Shown here piece by piece: positions 8,936-17,172 of a stretch of DNA of 64,000 bases; the stretch's first letter is position 1, and each line of letters begins with the position of its first letter. A model generated the notes under the pieces. That model worked only from the letters and a program-made list of their open reading frames with translations, ran no database searches and was not told where the DNA came from. Source of the DNA: DATFVJ01 sp963851085 (GTDB taxonomy: Bacteria > Actinomycetota > Actinomycetes > Streptosporangiales > Streptosporangiaceae); contig CAWKNX010000001.1 in the NCBI GenBank assembly GCA_963851085.1, positions 186,001 to 250,000 of the forward strand. Direction: 5' to 3'. Both the position numbers and the translations under genes were made by a program.

Positions 8936-9466
8936 ATGGCAGCACACTCATCACACCTGGCGCCCAGCACCTGCCGCCGCTGGCCAGCGCAGGCTGTCGA
9001 GATGGCCGACCTGGCGAGCGGGAACTGGCCGCTATCGCCAGATCCAGCCCCCTTGGGCTGGACCTGCTTGCCGCCGATCGCCCCGGGCACGCCCGGCACG
9101 CACGCCGGATCAGTCCGCGCGGCGCGCGACTTCACCATCGCCACCTTGCAGCGGTGGTGCGCGACAGAACGCAGCGAAGACATCGCGATCGTCGTGTCTG
9201 AGCTGCTGACCAACGCGTTGCTGCACGCCCTGCCACCGGCCGCCGGCCGGGCCCGATGGCCGATCCGGCTCGGCCTGCTCCAGCCTGGGCGCTGCGTGCT
9301 GTGCGCGGTAGCCGACCCGAGTGAACTGGCTCCGGCGCCCGCAGCGCCGGGTGACCTCGCCGAGACCGGCCGGGGGCTGGACATTATCTGTGCGCTCAGC
9401 GACAGGTGGGGCTACACCACACCAGGCGACATGGGAAAGGTCGTCTGGGCGCTGTTCTCCACCTAA
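8936..9466 (+). CDS. ATP-binding protein, RsbW/SpoIIAB-like anti-sigma-type HATPase
   Basis: A protein of up to 176 residues with one HATPase_c_2 domain. The N box is IVVSELLTNALLHALP (about 88-103), with the Mg/ATP-binding Glu and Asn. TGRGLDIICALSDRWG (about 147-162) is the G1/G2-like loop with GRGL. AGSVRAARDFT (about 58-68) matches the first helix. Such single-domain kinases are widespread in actinobacteria; they phosphorylate anti-anti-sigma factors or bind sigma factors. No partner STAS gene is adjacent. The start is uncertain: ATG 8936 and ATG 9002 (MADLASGNW) both lack a good ribosome binding site. Confidence 0.75.
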   Translation: MAAHSSHLAPSTCRRWPAQAVEMADLASGNWPLSPDPAPLGWTCLPPIAPGTPGTHAGSVRAARDFTIATLQRWCATERSEDIAIVVSELLTNALLHALPPAAGRARWPIRLGLLQPGRCVLCAVADPSELAPAPAAPGDLAETGRGLDIICALSDRWGYTTPGDMGKVVWALFST

Positions 9467-9876
9467 ATCACGCTTCAGCCCGCAGGGCGCTTGCTCGTAA
9501 GCACGCGATGTTCAGCGACACGGCCAGTTCACCCGAACAGCTGTGTGATCAATTCCCTATCGGCCGCGCTGGGACCACTTCCCGTCGCTCGAGCGGCGTC
9601 CGCGATCGTACCGGCTTCAACGACTTGGCCTGGGCCGCGGGCTCGGGGCCGGAATGGCTCGCCAGCTACGTCGAGTACCATTCTGTCAACTTGCCCGCCG
9701 GCTGGACACCACCCGCCGAGCGTTCGACCGCCCGGGGGGCGAGAACTGAGCCAGATGAACCCGCCGTGGTCTGTTCTCGTAGGGCGCTCGTCGGCGCTTA
9801 GCCGTTACGCGCCGCGGCTCACCAGCACCGTTCACTGCTCAGCGAAGCATCCACTCTGTTTGGGGGTTCAGCCAAG
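9467..9876. other. intergenic stretch, no supported gene
   Basis: One plus-strand frame contains a protein-like run (near 9620-9720, WAAGSGPEWLASYVEYHSV), but it has no start context and no family I know. It also must hold the promoter of the alcohol dehydrogenase; none is obvious. Confidence 0.35.
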
Positions 9877-10992
9877 ATGATCAGTACGCAAGCGGCGTTA
9901 CTCTACGGACCCGGCCAGGACTACAAGATCGAGACTGTCGAACTCGACGAGCCAATGGCCGGCGAGGTGCTGGTTGAGATCCGAGCCTGCGGGCTGTGTC
10001 ATTCCGACGAGCATGTGCGGACCGGTGACCTGCCGCTCCCGCACTACCCCGTCATCTGCGGCCACGAAGGTGCTGGCGAGGTCGCGCAGGTCGGCGAGGG
10101 GGTGACGTCGGTGGCGCCCGGTGACCATGTGGCGATGGCGTTCGTTCCCTCCTGCGGCACCTGCAGGATGTGCCGCATGGGCACAGCGTTCCTGTGCGAC
10201 ATGGGCATGAAGCTCTTCGACACCGGGATGATCACCGATGGCCGCATCGCGCACCGGATCGGAAACGAGCCGGTCGCGCGGTACGCGCAGCTCGGCGCCT
10301 TCGCGGAGCGGCAACTGCTCGCCGAGTCCTCCGTCGTCAAGGTGGACCCGGACATCCCGTGGCCGGCGGTCGCCCTGGTCTCGTGCGGGGTGGCCACCGG
10401 GTTCGGCTCGGCGGTCAACCGGGCGGGAATCCGTCCCGGTGACACCGTGGCCGTCCTGGGCGTCGGCGGCGTCGGCATCAACGCGGTGCAGGGTGCACGG
10501 GTGGCGGGAGCGCGGCGGATCATCGCCGTCGACCCGGTGGAGTTCAAGCGCGAGCAGGCCCTGCGCTTCGGCGCCACCCACGTCTACTCCTCGGTGGCTG
10601 ACGCCATCGCCGGAGTTGGCGAACTGACGTGGGGCGAGATGTGCGACTCGGTCATCTGCACCTTTGGTGTCATGCGTGGCGAGCTGCTCGAGCCTGCGCT
10701 CACGTTGACGGCCAAGGGCGGCACGTGCGTCGTCACCTCGGTGGCACCGATTGCCCAGGCCCAGGCCGATGTCAACCTGTTCATGCTGGCGATGATGAAC
10801 AAACAGATCAAGGGCTGCCTGTACGGATCGGAAAGCCCCCGGGTCCAGATTCCCAAGCTGCTGAACCTCTACCGCGATGGCATCCTGAAAATCGATGAGC
10901 TGATCACCGAGACGTACCCGCTCGATCAGGTCAACCAGGGCTATGCGGATGTCGAGGCCGGCCGGGTCCTGCGCGGGACTATTACTTTCTGA
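9877..10992 (+). CDS. NDMA-dependent-type zinc alcohol dehydrogenase
   Basis: A 371-residue medium-chain zinc alcohol dehydrogenase. Catalytic zinc ligands are Cys41 (ACGLCHSDEH), His63-Glu64 (CGHEGAGEV) and the usual later Cys (LVSCGVATGFG). Structural zinc ligands are Cys93, Cys96, Cys99 and Cys107. The Rossmann loop is LGVGGVGINAVQGA (about 193-206). Length, PYDQ-type C-terminus and overall pattern fit the mycothiol/NDMA-dependent actinobacterial subfamily, in which NAD(H) stays bound and an external carrier reoxidises it. It would oxidise primary alcohols. GGGGG lies about 10 nt upstream of the ATG. It precedes the NO synthase operon by 276 nt on the same strand, but a shared transcript is not shown. 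Confidence 0.88.
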   Translation: MISTQAALLYGPGQDYKIETVELDEPMAGEVLVEIRACGLCHSDEHVRTGDLPLPHYPVICGHEGAGEVAQVGEGVTSVAPGDHVAMAFVPSCGTCRMCRMGTAFLCDMGMKLFDTGMITDGRIAHRIGNEPVARYAQLGAFAERQLLAESSVVKVDPDIPWPAVALVSCGVATGFGSAVNRAGIRPGDTVAVLGVGGVGINAVQGARVAGARRIIAVDPVEFKREQALRFGATHVYSSVADAIAGVGELTWGEMCDSVICTFGVMRGELLEPALTLTAKGGTCVVTSVAPIAQAQADVNLFMLAMMNKQIKGCLYGSESPRVQIPKLLNLYRDGILKIDELITETYPLDQVNQGYADVEAGRVLRGTITF

Positions 10993-11268
10993 CTGGACCC
11001 GGGCCGTCCTCGAATTCGCGGCGCGCGGCTCACGCAAGGCCATTTACTTTATGTCAGCTACTGGCATCTTTTCTTGCCACGCTACCGGGTCGGACGTTTT
11101 GCCGACTGCCATTCGGGGACCGCCCACCATGGTGAAGACGATCTCATAGCGATGCTCCTGCACTCATCGCTGGAGGCAGGGCGCGCTCCCCGGCTCACAG
11201 GTGCTGGGGCGCCAACTTCCACACAGTAGCCCCTTGCGCGTCTGCCGGGCGGCTGTAACACTCCCGAC

Positions 11269-12549
11269 ATGAATGTCACGGATAGCAATAGTGCGAATGC
11301 GGATAGTAATTCCGGAGCGGGGGACGCCGACGACGATGCCTTGCACACGTCGTTCGCGCGGGTCCTCCAGGCCGGGGAAGGAGCCGCAGCCTACTTCTAT
11401 GGCCGCCTCTTCGCAGGGAACCCCGACATCCGCGGCATGTTCCCCGCCGCGATGGACTACCAGCGCGAACGCCTCCTCCGCGCCCTTGTGCACATCACCA
11501 AGAACCTCGGCAACCACGCCGCGCTGACCACCTACCTCGCCCAGCTCGGCCGTGACCACCGCAAGTACGGCGTCCGCCCCGAGCACTACGACGACGTCGG
11601 CCAAGCGCTGCTGACCACCTTCGCGAAGTTCGCCGGGGACACCTGGACCCCGGCCGCCGCCGAAGCGTGGACCGCGACCTACCAGCTCGCCGCCAAGGTC
11701 ATGACCGACGCCGCCGCCGAAGCCGCCGAGAACACCCCGCCGTGGTGGATGGCCGAAGTCGTCGCCCACCGCCGGCCCGCCCGTGACCTCGCCGTCGTCA
11801 CCGTCTGCCCCGAGACACCCGTCCCCTACGAGGCGGGGCAGTACGTGTCCCTCCAGGTGCCGCACCGCTGGTGCCGGGTCTGGCGGTCCTTCTCCATTGG
11901 CAACGCGCCCCGCGACGACGGCCTCATGGATTTCCACGTCCGCGCGGTCCCCGGCGGCTGGGTCTCCACCGCCCTCGTCAAGGACACCGCGCCCGGCGAC
12001 TGGCTCGTCCTCGGCCCGCCCGCCGGGTCGATGACCGCCGAACCCGGCTCGGACCGGCCGATGCTGTGCGCCGCCGGGGGGGTCGGCCTCGCCCCGATCA
12101 AGGCCCTCATAGAGCACGCCATCCAGACCAGCGCACCGGGCCAGCGTCGCCCGATCCTGCTGTTCGCCGGGGCCCGTACCGCGGCCGGGCTGTACGACCG
12201 TGAAGCCCTGTACCGCCTCGAGCAGGCCCACCCGTGGATGCGGGTCGTCACCGCCGTCTCCGATGGCATCGGCAACGGCCCCTATCACGGCACCGTCCCC
12301 GACGTCCTTGACCGGCTCCTCCTCGACGCCGACCGCGAGCACGCCGACCCCGGCGCGGACGGCGCCGACCCCTGCCGCGACGCCTACGTCGCCGGGCCAC
12401 CCGCGATGGTCCAAGCCACCCTGCCGGTCCTGTCCGCCCACGGGGTGCCTGACGCGCTGATCCGGCACGAGCTCGAAGCGCTCACCACAGGCGCCCACCT
12501 GCCCATCCCCAGAAATGGAAACGGTGCCGCCCGTGTCTGCCCTCGATGA
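11269..12549 (+). CDS. globin-FAD/NAD(P)H reductase (flavohaemoglobin-like)
   Basis: A 426-residue three-domain protein laid out like bacterial flavohaemoglobin. The globin domain (about 24-155) has B10 Tyr44 (FYGRLF), E7 Gln65 (DYQRERLL) and a proximal F8 His97 (GRDHRKYGV). The FAD domain (about 165-255) carries R-S-F-S at 205-208 in place of the usual RxYS. The NAD(P)H domain shows AGGVGLAP (268-275) and YVAGPPAMV. Flavohaemoglobins oxidise NO with O2 to nitrate; the same reductase module can also feed electrons to partner proteins. The first 22 residues are an acidic, low-complexity extension. No clear Shine-Dalgarno precedes the ATG. It overlaps the next gene and leads to NO synthase, so it may detoxify, convert or drive NO production. 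That role is inferred. Confidence 0.85.
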   Translation: MNVTDSNSANADSNSGAGDADDDALHTSFARVLQAGEGAAAYFYGRLFAGNPDIRGMFPAAMDYQRERLLRALVHITKNLGNHAALTTYLAQLGRDHRKYGVRPEHYDDVGQALLTTFAKFAGDTWTPAAAEAWTATYQLAAKVMTDAAAEAAENTPPWWMAEVVAHRRPARDLAVVTVCPETPVPYEAGQYVSLQVPHRWCRVWRSFSIGNAPRDDGLMDFHVRAVPGGWVSTALVKDTAPGDWLVLGPPAGSMTAEPGSDRPMLCAAGGVGLAPIKALIEHAIQTSAPGQRRPILLFAGARTAAGLYDREALYRLEQAHPWMRVVTAVSDGIGNGPYHGTVPDVLDRLLLDADREHADPGADGADPCRDAYVAGPPAMVQATLPVLSAHGVPDALIRHELEALTTGAHLPIPRNGNGAARVCPR

Positions 12550-12868
12550 CCTCCAAGGCGCCCGGCAGTTAGTCGGCCAAGCCGAACGGGCGCTCTGGGA
12601 CTGCACCCAGGGGTGCGGCCCGATCGACGCCGCCGTCATCACCGCGGCCGTCACGGGCATCCTCCGGCCACTGGCACACGTCGTGGTCATCCTGTCGCTG
12701 GAACGGGTCACCTCAGACCCGGCCCGCCGCGGCCACTTCGACGCTCTCGCGCTCCTGATGGATGACGTGCTTACCGATCTAGAGAGACTCCGCCGCACCG
12801 CCGCGCAACAGGAGAGGCACGAGAATGACAGTGCAGGCGCTCACGACGGTCCCGGCGGGGGAGGTTGA
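12533..12868 (+). CDS. small helical protein between globin-reductase and NO synthase
   Basis: A protein of 111 residues from GTG 12533 (117 from ATG 12515). It overlaps the end of the globin-reductase gene by 17 nt and the start of NO synthase by 44 nt, so it is locked into the operon. It is predicted all-helical: DLQGARQLVGQAERALWDC, a hydrophobic stretch VITAAVTGILRPLAHVVVIL, and DALALLMDDVLTDLERLR. The C-terminal tail is Gly/Ala-rich. Two cysteines (CTQGC) lie near residue 25. I do not recognise the family. A scaffold or adaptor between reductase and oxygenase is possible, not shown. Confidence 0.6.
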   Translation: MSALDDLQGARQLVGQAERALWDCTQGCGPIDAAVITAAVTGILRPLAHVVVILSLERVTSDPARRGHFDALALLMDDVLTDLERLRRTAAQQERHENDSAGAHDGPGGGG

Positions 12869-13946
12869 CCCCGCCGAGGCCACCACCTTCATCCACCTAT
12901 TCCACGCCGAGAACCCTGCCGCCGGGCCGCCCGGTCCCCGCCTCCGCGACGTGCTCGCGGACATCTACTCCACCGGCACCTACTGGCACACCCCCGCGGA
13001 GCTTGCCTGGGCCTGCCAGGTCGCCTGGCGGAACTCCGCCCGCTGCATCGGCCGCATCCGCTGGCGCAGCCTCCGCGTCCGCGACCGCCGCGACGTCACC
13101 GACCCCGACGAGGTCGCCGCAGAATCGGTCACCCACCTCCGCGAGGCCACCAACGGCGGCCGGATCCGCTCCATCATCACCGTGTTCGCCCCCGACCGCC
13201 CCGGACTGCCGGGCCCGCGGATCTGGAACCCGCAGCTCATCCGCTACGCCGGCTACGCCCGACCAGACGGCACCATCCTCGGGGACCCACTGCACGCCGG
13301 GCTGACGTTGTTAGCGGGCCGGCTCGGCTGGACCGGGAGCGGTGGCCGGTTCGACGTCCTGCCGCTGATCGTGCAGGCGGTGGGGGAGCCGCCGAGGCTG
13401 TACCCGGTGCCCCCGGACGCGGTACTGGAGGTCCCGCTCACCCACCCCCGCCACCCGTGGTTCGCGGAACTGGGGCTGCGCTGGCACACCACCCCGGTCA
13501 TCACCGACATGTGGCTCGCCGCCGGCGGCATCAGCTACCCCTGCTGCCCGTTCAACGGCTGGTACATGGCCACCGAAGTGGCGACCCGCAACCTGGGCGA
13601 CACCGGCCGGTACGACATGTGCCCGGTCGTCGCCGCCCGGATGGGCCTCGACACCGCCACCAGTCGGACCCTGCACCGTGACGAGGCGCTCGTGGTCCTC
13701 AACCAAGCCGTCCTGTCGTCCTTCGACCAGGCCGGGGTCACCGTCGCCGACCACCACACCGAGTCCGACCGGTTCCTCACCCACGTGCAGCGTGAAGAAC
13801 GCGCCGGGAAGGTGTGCCCTGTCGACCGGTCGTGGATCGTGCCGCCCACCGGCCCTACCTCCGTGTTCTACCGCTACTACGACGACGCCGACCTGCGGCC
13901 CAACTTCTATCGGCACCCGCCGCCCGACGTGGCCTGTCCCCTTTAG
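12825..13946 (+). CDS. nos: nitric oxide synthase oxygenase (bacterial NOS)
   Basis: A 373-residue haem enzyme converting L-arginine to citrulline and NO. The haem thiolate is Cys74 in AWRNSARCIGRIRW, the NOS signature. The substrate-binding block is CCPFNGWYMATEVATRN, where Glu251 should bind the arginine guanidinium. DHHTESDRFLTH and RSWIVPPTGPTSVF are the conserved C-terminal blocks that form the pterin site and dimer interface. Like other bacterial NOS it lacks a fused reductase and must borrow electrons. GGAGAGG stands upstream of ATG 12825. The gene is third in an overlapping operon behind a globin-FAD/NAD reductase, an obvious candidate partner. Confidence 0.93.
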   Translation: MTVQALTTVPAGEVDPAEATTFIHLFHAENPAAGPPGPRLRDVLADIYSTGTYWHTPAELAWACQVAWRNSARCIGRIRWRSLRVRDRRDVTDPDEVAAESVTHLREATNGGRIRSIITVFAPDRPGLPGPRIWNPQLIRYAGYARPDGTILGDPLHAGLTLLAGRLGWTGSGGRFDVLPLIVQAVGEPPRLYPVPPDAVLEVPLTHPRHPWFAELGLRWHTTPVITDMWLAAGGISYPCCPFNGWYMATEVATRNLGDTGRYDMCPVVAARMGLDTATSRTLHRDEALVVLNQAVLSSFDQAGVTVADHHTESDRFLTHVQREERAGKVCPVDRSWIVPPTGPTSVFYRYYDDADLRPNFYRHPPPDVACPL

Positions 13947-13958
13947 CCGGAGGCACCA

Positions 13959-14201
13959 ATGATCGTCACCCACGGCGAACCCGGACCCGCGGGCGAGCAC
14001 GTCCTCCAGGAACGGTGCGGCAGCGCAGAACGGGCTGCCCGGTTCTACGGAACCCAGGTCCTCGGCCACCCCAACACGCAGATGCAGCAGTCCACCCGGG
14101 CGGCGGAACGGGCGTTCATCGCCACCGCCGATGGCGCCGGGGACTGCCACTGCAGCGTCCGGGCGGGGCCGTGTTCGGCGCGGCTACGTCGCCGAGGCTG
14201 A
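13959..14201 (+). pseudogene. truncated pyridoxamine 5'-phosphate oxidase-family (flavin-binding) gene
   Basis: Starts 12 nt after the NOS stop with a good GGAGG, so it belongs to the operon. MIVTHGEPGPAGEHVLQERC followed by ERAARFYGTQVLGHPNTQM and ERAFIATADGAGDCHCSVRAG matches the N-terminal third of PPOX-family split-barrel proteins. These bind FMN, F420 or haem. The normal continuation (RAGPPGFVRVL) is lost: the frame goes to CSARLRRRG and stops. Whether this is a deletion or an indel at about 14165 is unclear. No good C-terminal half was found downstream. Confidence 0.5.
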
Positions 14202-14416
14202 CCACGGCCTGGGAGGCCGCTGAACAACACCTGCCCGGCTCGCGTGCCCCCGCATCCCGGCTGGCGGCGTTGTCACCCTGGCCGTTACAAACCGCTGGTA
14301 GCGGCCTCGGGCTCCGCCTGGCCAGCCGGGCGCGGATGACCCGCTCGCTGATCGGACGCCGTTGTTCAGCGGCCTCCTAGCCGCGCGCCTGGTCACCGCT
14401 CGGGTACGTTGGCGTT

Positions 14417-15709
14417 GTGCCTGACGGGCCGGTCGCCGACATGATCAGCAGCGGGCGTGATCCCGATCGCCGCAGGTCGGTGCCCCGGCGGTTGTTTACC
14501 GGCGCGGCTGCGATGCTCATCGCCGGCGGTGTCGCCGTGCACCTGATCGCCGGTGGTTCGGGCCGCCCGCCGCAGCACAAGGCACGGGATTCGCTGTCGT
14601 CCGCGGCGCTGGCCGCGCCGTCGATGCTGCACGGAACGCCCTTGCGGCCGGGTGGCGCGCCCAGCACCTTGCTGTTCCTCGGCGGCAACGAACTGCGGCT
14701 GCTGAATGTCCGGGATCAGGCGCCGGCGTCCCTCACGGACATACTGCCGGGTGCCGCGCGTGCACGCGATCCGCTCGGCCCTGATTCCGCGGTGCAGCAG
14801 ATCACTTCGGCGGCTGGCGGCGTCGTCGTGCTCATTTCCAGCCACGGCCCAGCAGGTCTCCCGGATATCGGAGATGTCCTGTTCATCCCAGTCAGCGCGT
14901 CGGGTGCGGGCCCTCCGCGCGTCATCGCCAGGGCAAACTACGTGGCTGTGGCGCCGGACCACCGCGACATCTGGGCCGAGCAGGCCGGGCCGCCCTGGGG
15001 GGATGGACCCGATGACAGCCCGGCCTGGCTCGTCGACGAGGCTGGCCACCGCCTGTCCGGTGCCCGTAGCCTCCGTGGCCGGGTGCTCGTCGCCGCCACC
15101 GTCGGCGGCCTGCTCGTCGAGGGTCCAGTCGGAAAGGTAGCCCTGGTCGACCCAGTCAGCGGCAGCGCCGAGCACACCAGCATCCCGGCGGACGCGATCA
15201 TCGCCGGTGCCGACGCCGACCAGGTCGCCTGGCAGGCCGCGTCCTGCAAGGTCCGCTGCCCGCTGCACGTCACCGACGTGCGGGGCGGACCGGGCACGGC
15301 GATCGCCCTGCCGCCGCGGACAGCCCTCGATCCCGCCGACACCCCGGGCTTCGATCCGGCCGGCCAGCGCCTCGCCCTGCCACTGGACATCATCGATCAC
15401 CACGGAACGGCCACCGGCACGGATGTCTACGTCGCGGACATCAGCGCCCGCAAGCTGATCCGGGTTCCGGGTGGGCCGATACCGGTCGCCACCCTTCCCG
15501 CCGTACTCGGCGCATTCCCGGCGGGCTCCACCGGCATCGTCTCCGCGCGCTGGGCCGCCGATGGCTCGGGACTGTGGATCGTGGCCACTGATGGGCTGTA
15601 CCTCCAGGTGGCCTACTGGACGGGCACCGGCCAACTCCATGTGCTCCAGCCGAAAGCCGGGCTGGCGTACAAATTCGACGTCCCGGGGACCGGCACCCCT
15701 GGTCCCTGA
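14417..15709 (+). CDS. membrane-anchored propeller-like protein, unknown function
   Basis: A 430-residue protein. After a basic start (PDRRRSVPRR) comes one hydrophobic segment (LFTGAAAMLIAGGVAVHLIA, about 25-44), a signal anchor. The rest is beta-rich with repeated blades ending in D/G turns (LLFLGGNELRLLNV, VDPVSGSAEH, TGTDVYVADISARKLIRV, RWAADGSGLWIVATDG), which suggests an extracytoplasmic beta-propeller. CKVRC may form a disulfide. No catalytic motif is seen. The start is a GTG at 14417 with no clear Shine-Dalgarno; the ATG at 14441 is an alternative. Neighbours do not suggest a pathway. Confidence 0.6.
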   Translation: MPDGPVADMISSGRDPDRRRSVPRRLFTGAAAMLIAGGVAVHLIAGGSGRPPQHKARDSLSSAALAAPSMLHGTPLRPGGAPSTLLFLGGNELRLLNVRDQAPASLTDILPGAARARDPLGPDSAVQQITSAAGGVVVLISSHGPAGLPDIGDVLFIPVSASGAGPPRVIARANYVAVAPDHRDIWAEQAGPPWGDGPDDSPAWLVDEAGHRLSGARSLRGRVLVAATVGGLLVEGPVGKVALVDPVSGSAEHTSIPADAIIAGADADQVAWQAASCKVRCPLHVTDVRGGPGTAIALPPRTALDPADTPGFDPAGQRLALPLDIIDHHGTATGTDVYVADISARKLIRVPGGPIPVATLPAVLGAFPAGSTGIVSARWAADGSGLWIVATDGLYLQVAYWTGTGQLHVLQPKAGLAYKFDVPGTGTPGP

Positions 15710-15880
15710 CCCGCACGTGCACAGCGCCGGATCTGGGACCGCCGGACCGGACGTCCCGGTAACCGGGTTGCGGGATGCGGGGTAGGCCCGCCCAGGGCAG
15801 GCCGGCCGGCCTGGGTTCGGGAACAGCGAGGCCGGGTGCGATGTTCCGGCCGTCGGGACAACGAGCAGAAGGGAACGCGC

Positions 15881-16729
15881 ATGGGGGCGCATCTGCGGGA
15901 CCAGCTAGGACAGTTCGGGATCTGGCGAGGCGCCGGTCAGGTGACGGCTCGGCTTGCCGCCGCTATCGAGGAGCTCGGCTTCGGTGCGCTGTGGCTCGGC
16001 GGCTCGCCCGACGGTGACCTGGCTCAGGCAGAAGAGCTGCTCAACGAGACGAGCACCATCATGGTCGGCACCAGCATCGTGAACATATGGAAGGACGGCC
16101 CGCACCAGGTGGCCCGCTCGTACGCCCGGTTGCAGGACCGCCATCCCGGCCGGTTCGTGCTCGGCGTCGGCGCGGGGCATCGTGAGGCGACGCGGCAGTA
16201 CGAGCACCCGTATGCGGCTCTGGCCGCCTATGCGGACGCACTGCGCAGCGACGGCGTCCCGCAAGACACTCTGGTGCTCGCCGCGCTGGGCCCGAAGGTG
16301 CTCCAGTTGGCGGGCGAACGCGCGGCAGGTGCGATCCCGTACCTCGTGCCGCCCGAGCACACCCGCCAGGCACGGGAGATCCTGGGCCCGGAGCCGCTGC
16401 TGGCCCCCGAGCACAAGGTGGTGCTTGCTGCTGACACCGCACGTGCCAGGGCGCTCGGCCGCGCCCGGGTACGTACTCCGTACCTCGGCCTGGTCAACTA
16501 CACCAGTAACCTGCGCCGGCTGGGCTGGTCTGAGGAGGACCTGAGCGAGGGCGGCAGCGACGCGCTGATCGATGCGCTGGTCGCGCATGGCCGCGCGGAC
16601 CAGGTGGCGGCCCAGCTCGGCAGGCACCTGGCCGCCGGCGCGGACCACGTGGTCATCCAGTTGCTCACCGAACCGGACGTCGATCCAGTGCCGGGTTACC
16701 GGGACCTGGCGCAGGCCCTGGCGCTGTGA
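15881..16729 (+). CDS. LLM-class F420-dependent oxidoreductase (TIGR03620-like)
   Basis: A 282-residue luciferase-like TIM-barrel protein. The start is ATG 15881 behind AGAAGGGA. GALWLGGSPDGDL, IMVGTSIVNIWKDGPHQVA (about 60-78) and GRFVLGVGAGHREATRQY (about 90-107) are the typical substrate and cofactor loops. GLVNYTSNLRRLGWSEEDL near residue 205 matches the F420-dependent actinobacterial subgroup. It would use reduced F420 or FMN for a hydride transfer; the substrate is unknown. It is followed on the same strand by a PRC-barrel gene 60 nt downstream. Confidence 0.85.
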   Translation: MGAHLRDQLGQFGIWRGAGQVTARLAAAIEELGFGALWLGGSPDGDLAQAEELLNETSTIMVGTSIVNIWKDGPHQVARSYARLQDRHPGRFVLGVGAGHREATRQYEHPYAALAAYADALRSDGVPQDTLVLAALGPKVLQLAGERAAGAIPYLVPPEHTRQAREILGPEPLLAPEHKVVLAADTARARALGRARVRTPYLGLVNYTSNLRRLGWSEEDLSEGGSDALIDALVAHGRADQVAAQLGRHLAAGADHVVIQLLTEPDVDPVPGYRDLAQALAL

Positions 16730-16789
16730 CCACGGATGCGCTGGGACGAGTCCGGGTAGACAATGGCAAGCAAGGAAAGGAGGAAAGCG

Positions 16790-17146
16790 ATGTTCGAGGC
16801 GGGCGACATCCGGGAGTGGCGCGGCCACAACGTGGTCGACAGCAGCGGCCACAAGATCGGGACGCTGGAATCGGTCTACGTGGACACCGGCACCGACCAG
16901 CCCGCGTTCGCGGCCGTCACGGTCGGCCTGCCGACGCGGCACCGGCTTGTCTTCGTGCCTCTCACCGGAGCGACCGTGGGCCCTGGGTACCTCAAGATCA
17001 CCTACCCGAAGCGCCAGGTGAAGGACGCACCGTCGATCGGAACTGACGGGGAGCTGCCGGCCGGTGACGAAGAGGCGATCTTCAAACACTACGACATGGA
17101 TTACCAGCCTGGCGGCGGCGGCGAACGGCGTCTCGCGCGCCGCTGA
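16790..17146 (+). CDS. PRC-barrel domain protein
   Basis: A 118-residue protein with a near-perfect ribosome binding site (AAAGGAGGAAA) before ATG 16790. Residues 1-75 form a PRC barrel: IREWRGHNVVDSSGHKIG, LESVYVDTGTDQPAFAAV, LVFVPLTGATVGPGYLKI. The C-terminal tail is acidic then basic (DEEAIFKHYDMDYQPGGGG). PRC barrels occur in RimM, photosynthetic reaction centre H subunits and many small actinobacterial stress proteins. The last fits best here. A tiny hydrophobic protein follows after 26 nt and may be co-transcribed. Confidence 0.82.
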   Translation: MFEAGDIREWRGHNVVDSSGHKIGTLESVYVDTGTDQPAFAAVTVGLPTRHRLVFVPLTGATVGPGYLKITYPKRQVKDAPSIGTDGELPAGDEEAIFKHYDMDYQPGGGGERRLARR

Positions 17147-17172
17147 CCCCCGGGAGGATCGGAGAGCCCGAG

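Noticed and set aside
11164..12798. Minus-strand frame of 544 codons
   Set aside because: Antisense of the globin-reductase gene; composition is Gly/Asp/Arg-biased and no motif is seen.
14393..15892. Minus-strand frame of 499 codons opposite the propeller-like protein
   Set aside because: The plus-strand protein has a signal anchor and strand pattern; the minus frame has shadow composition only.
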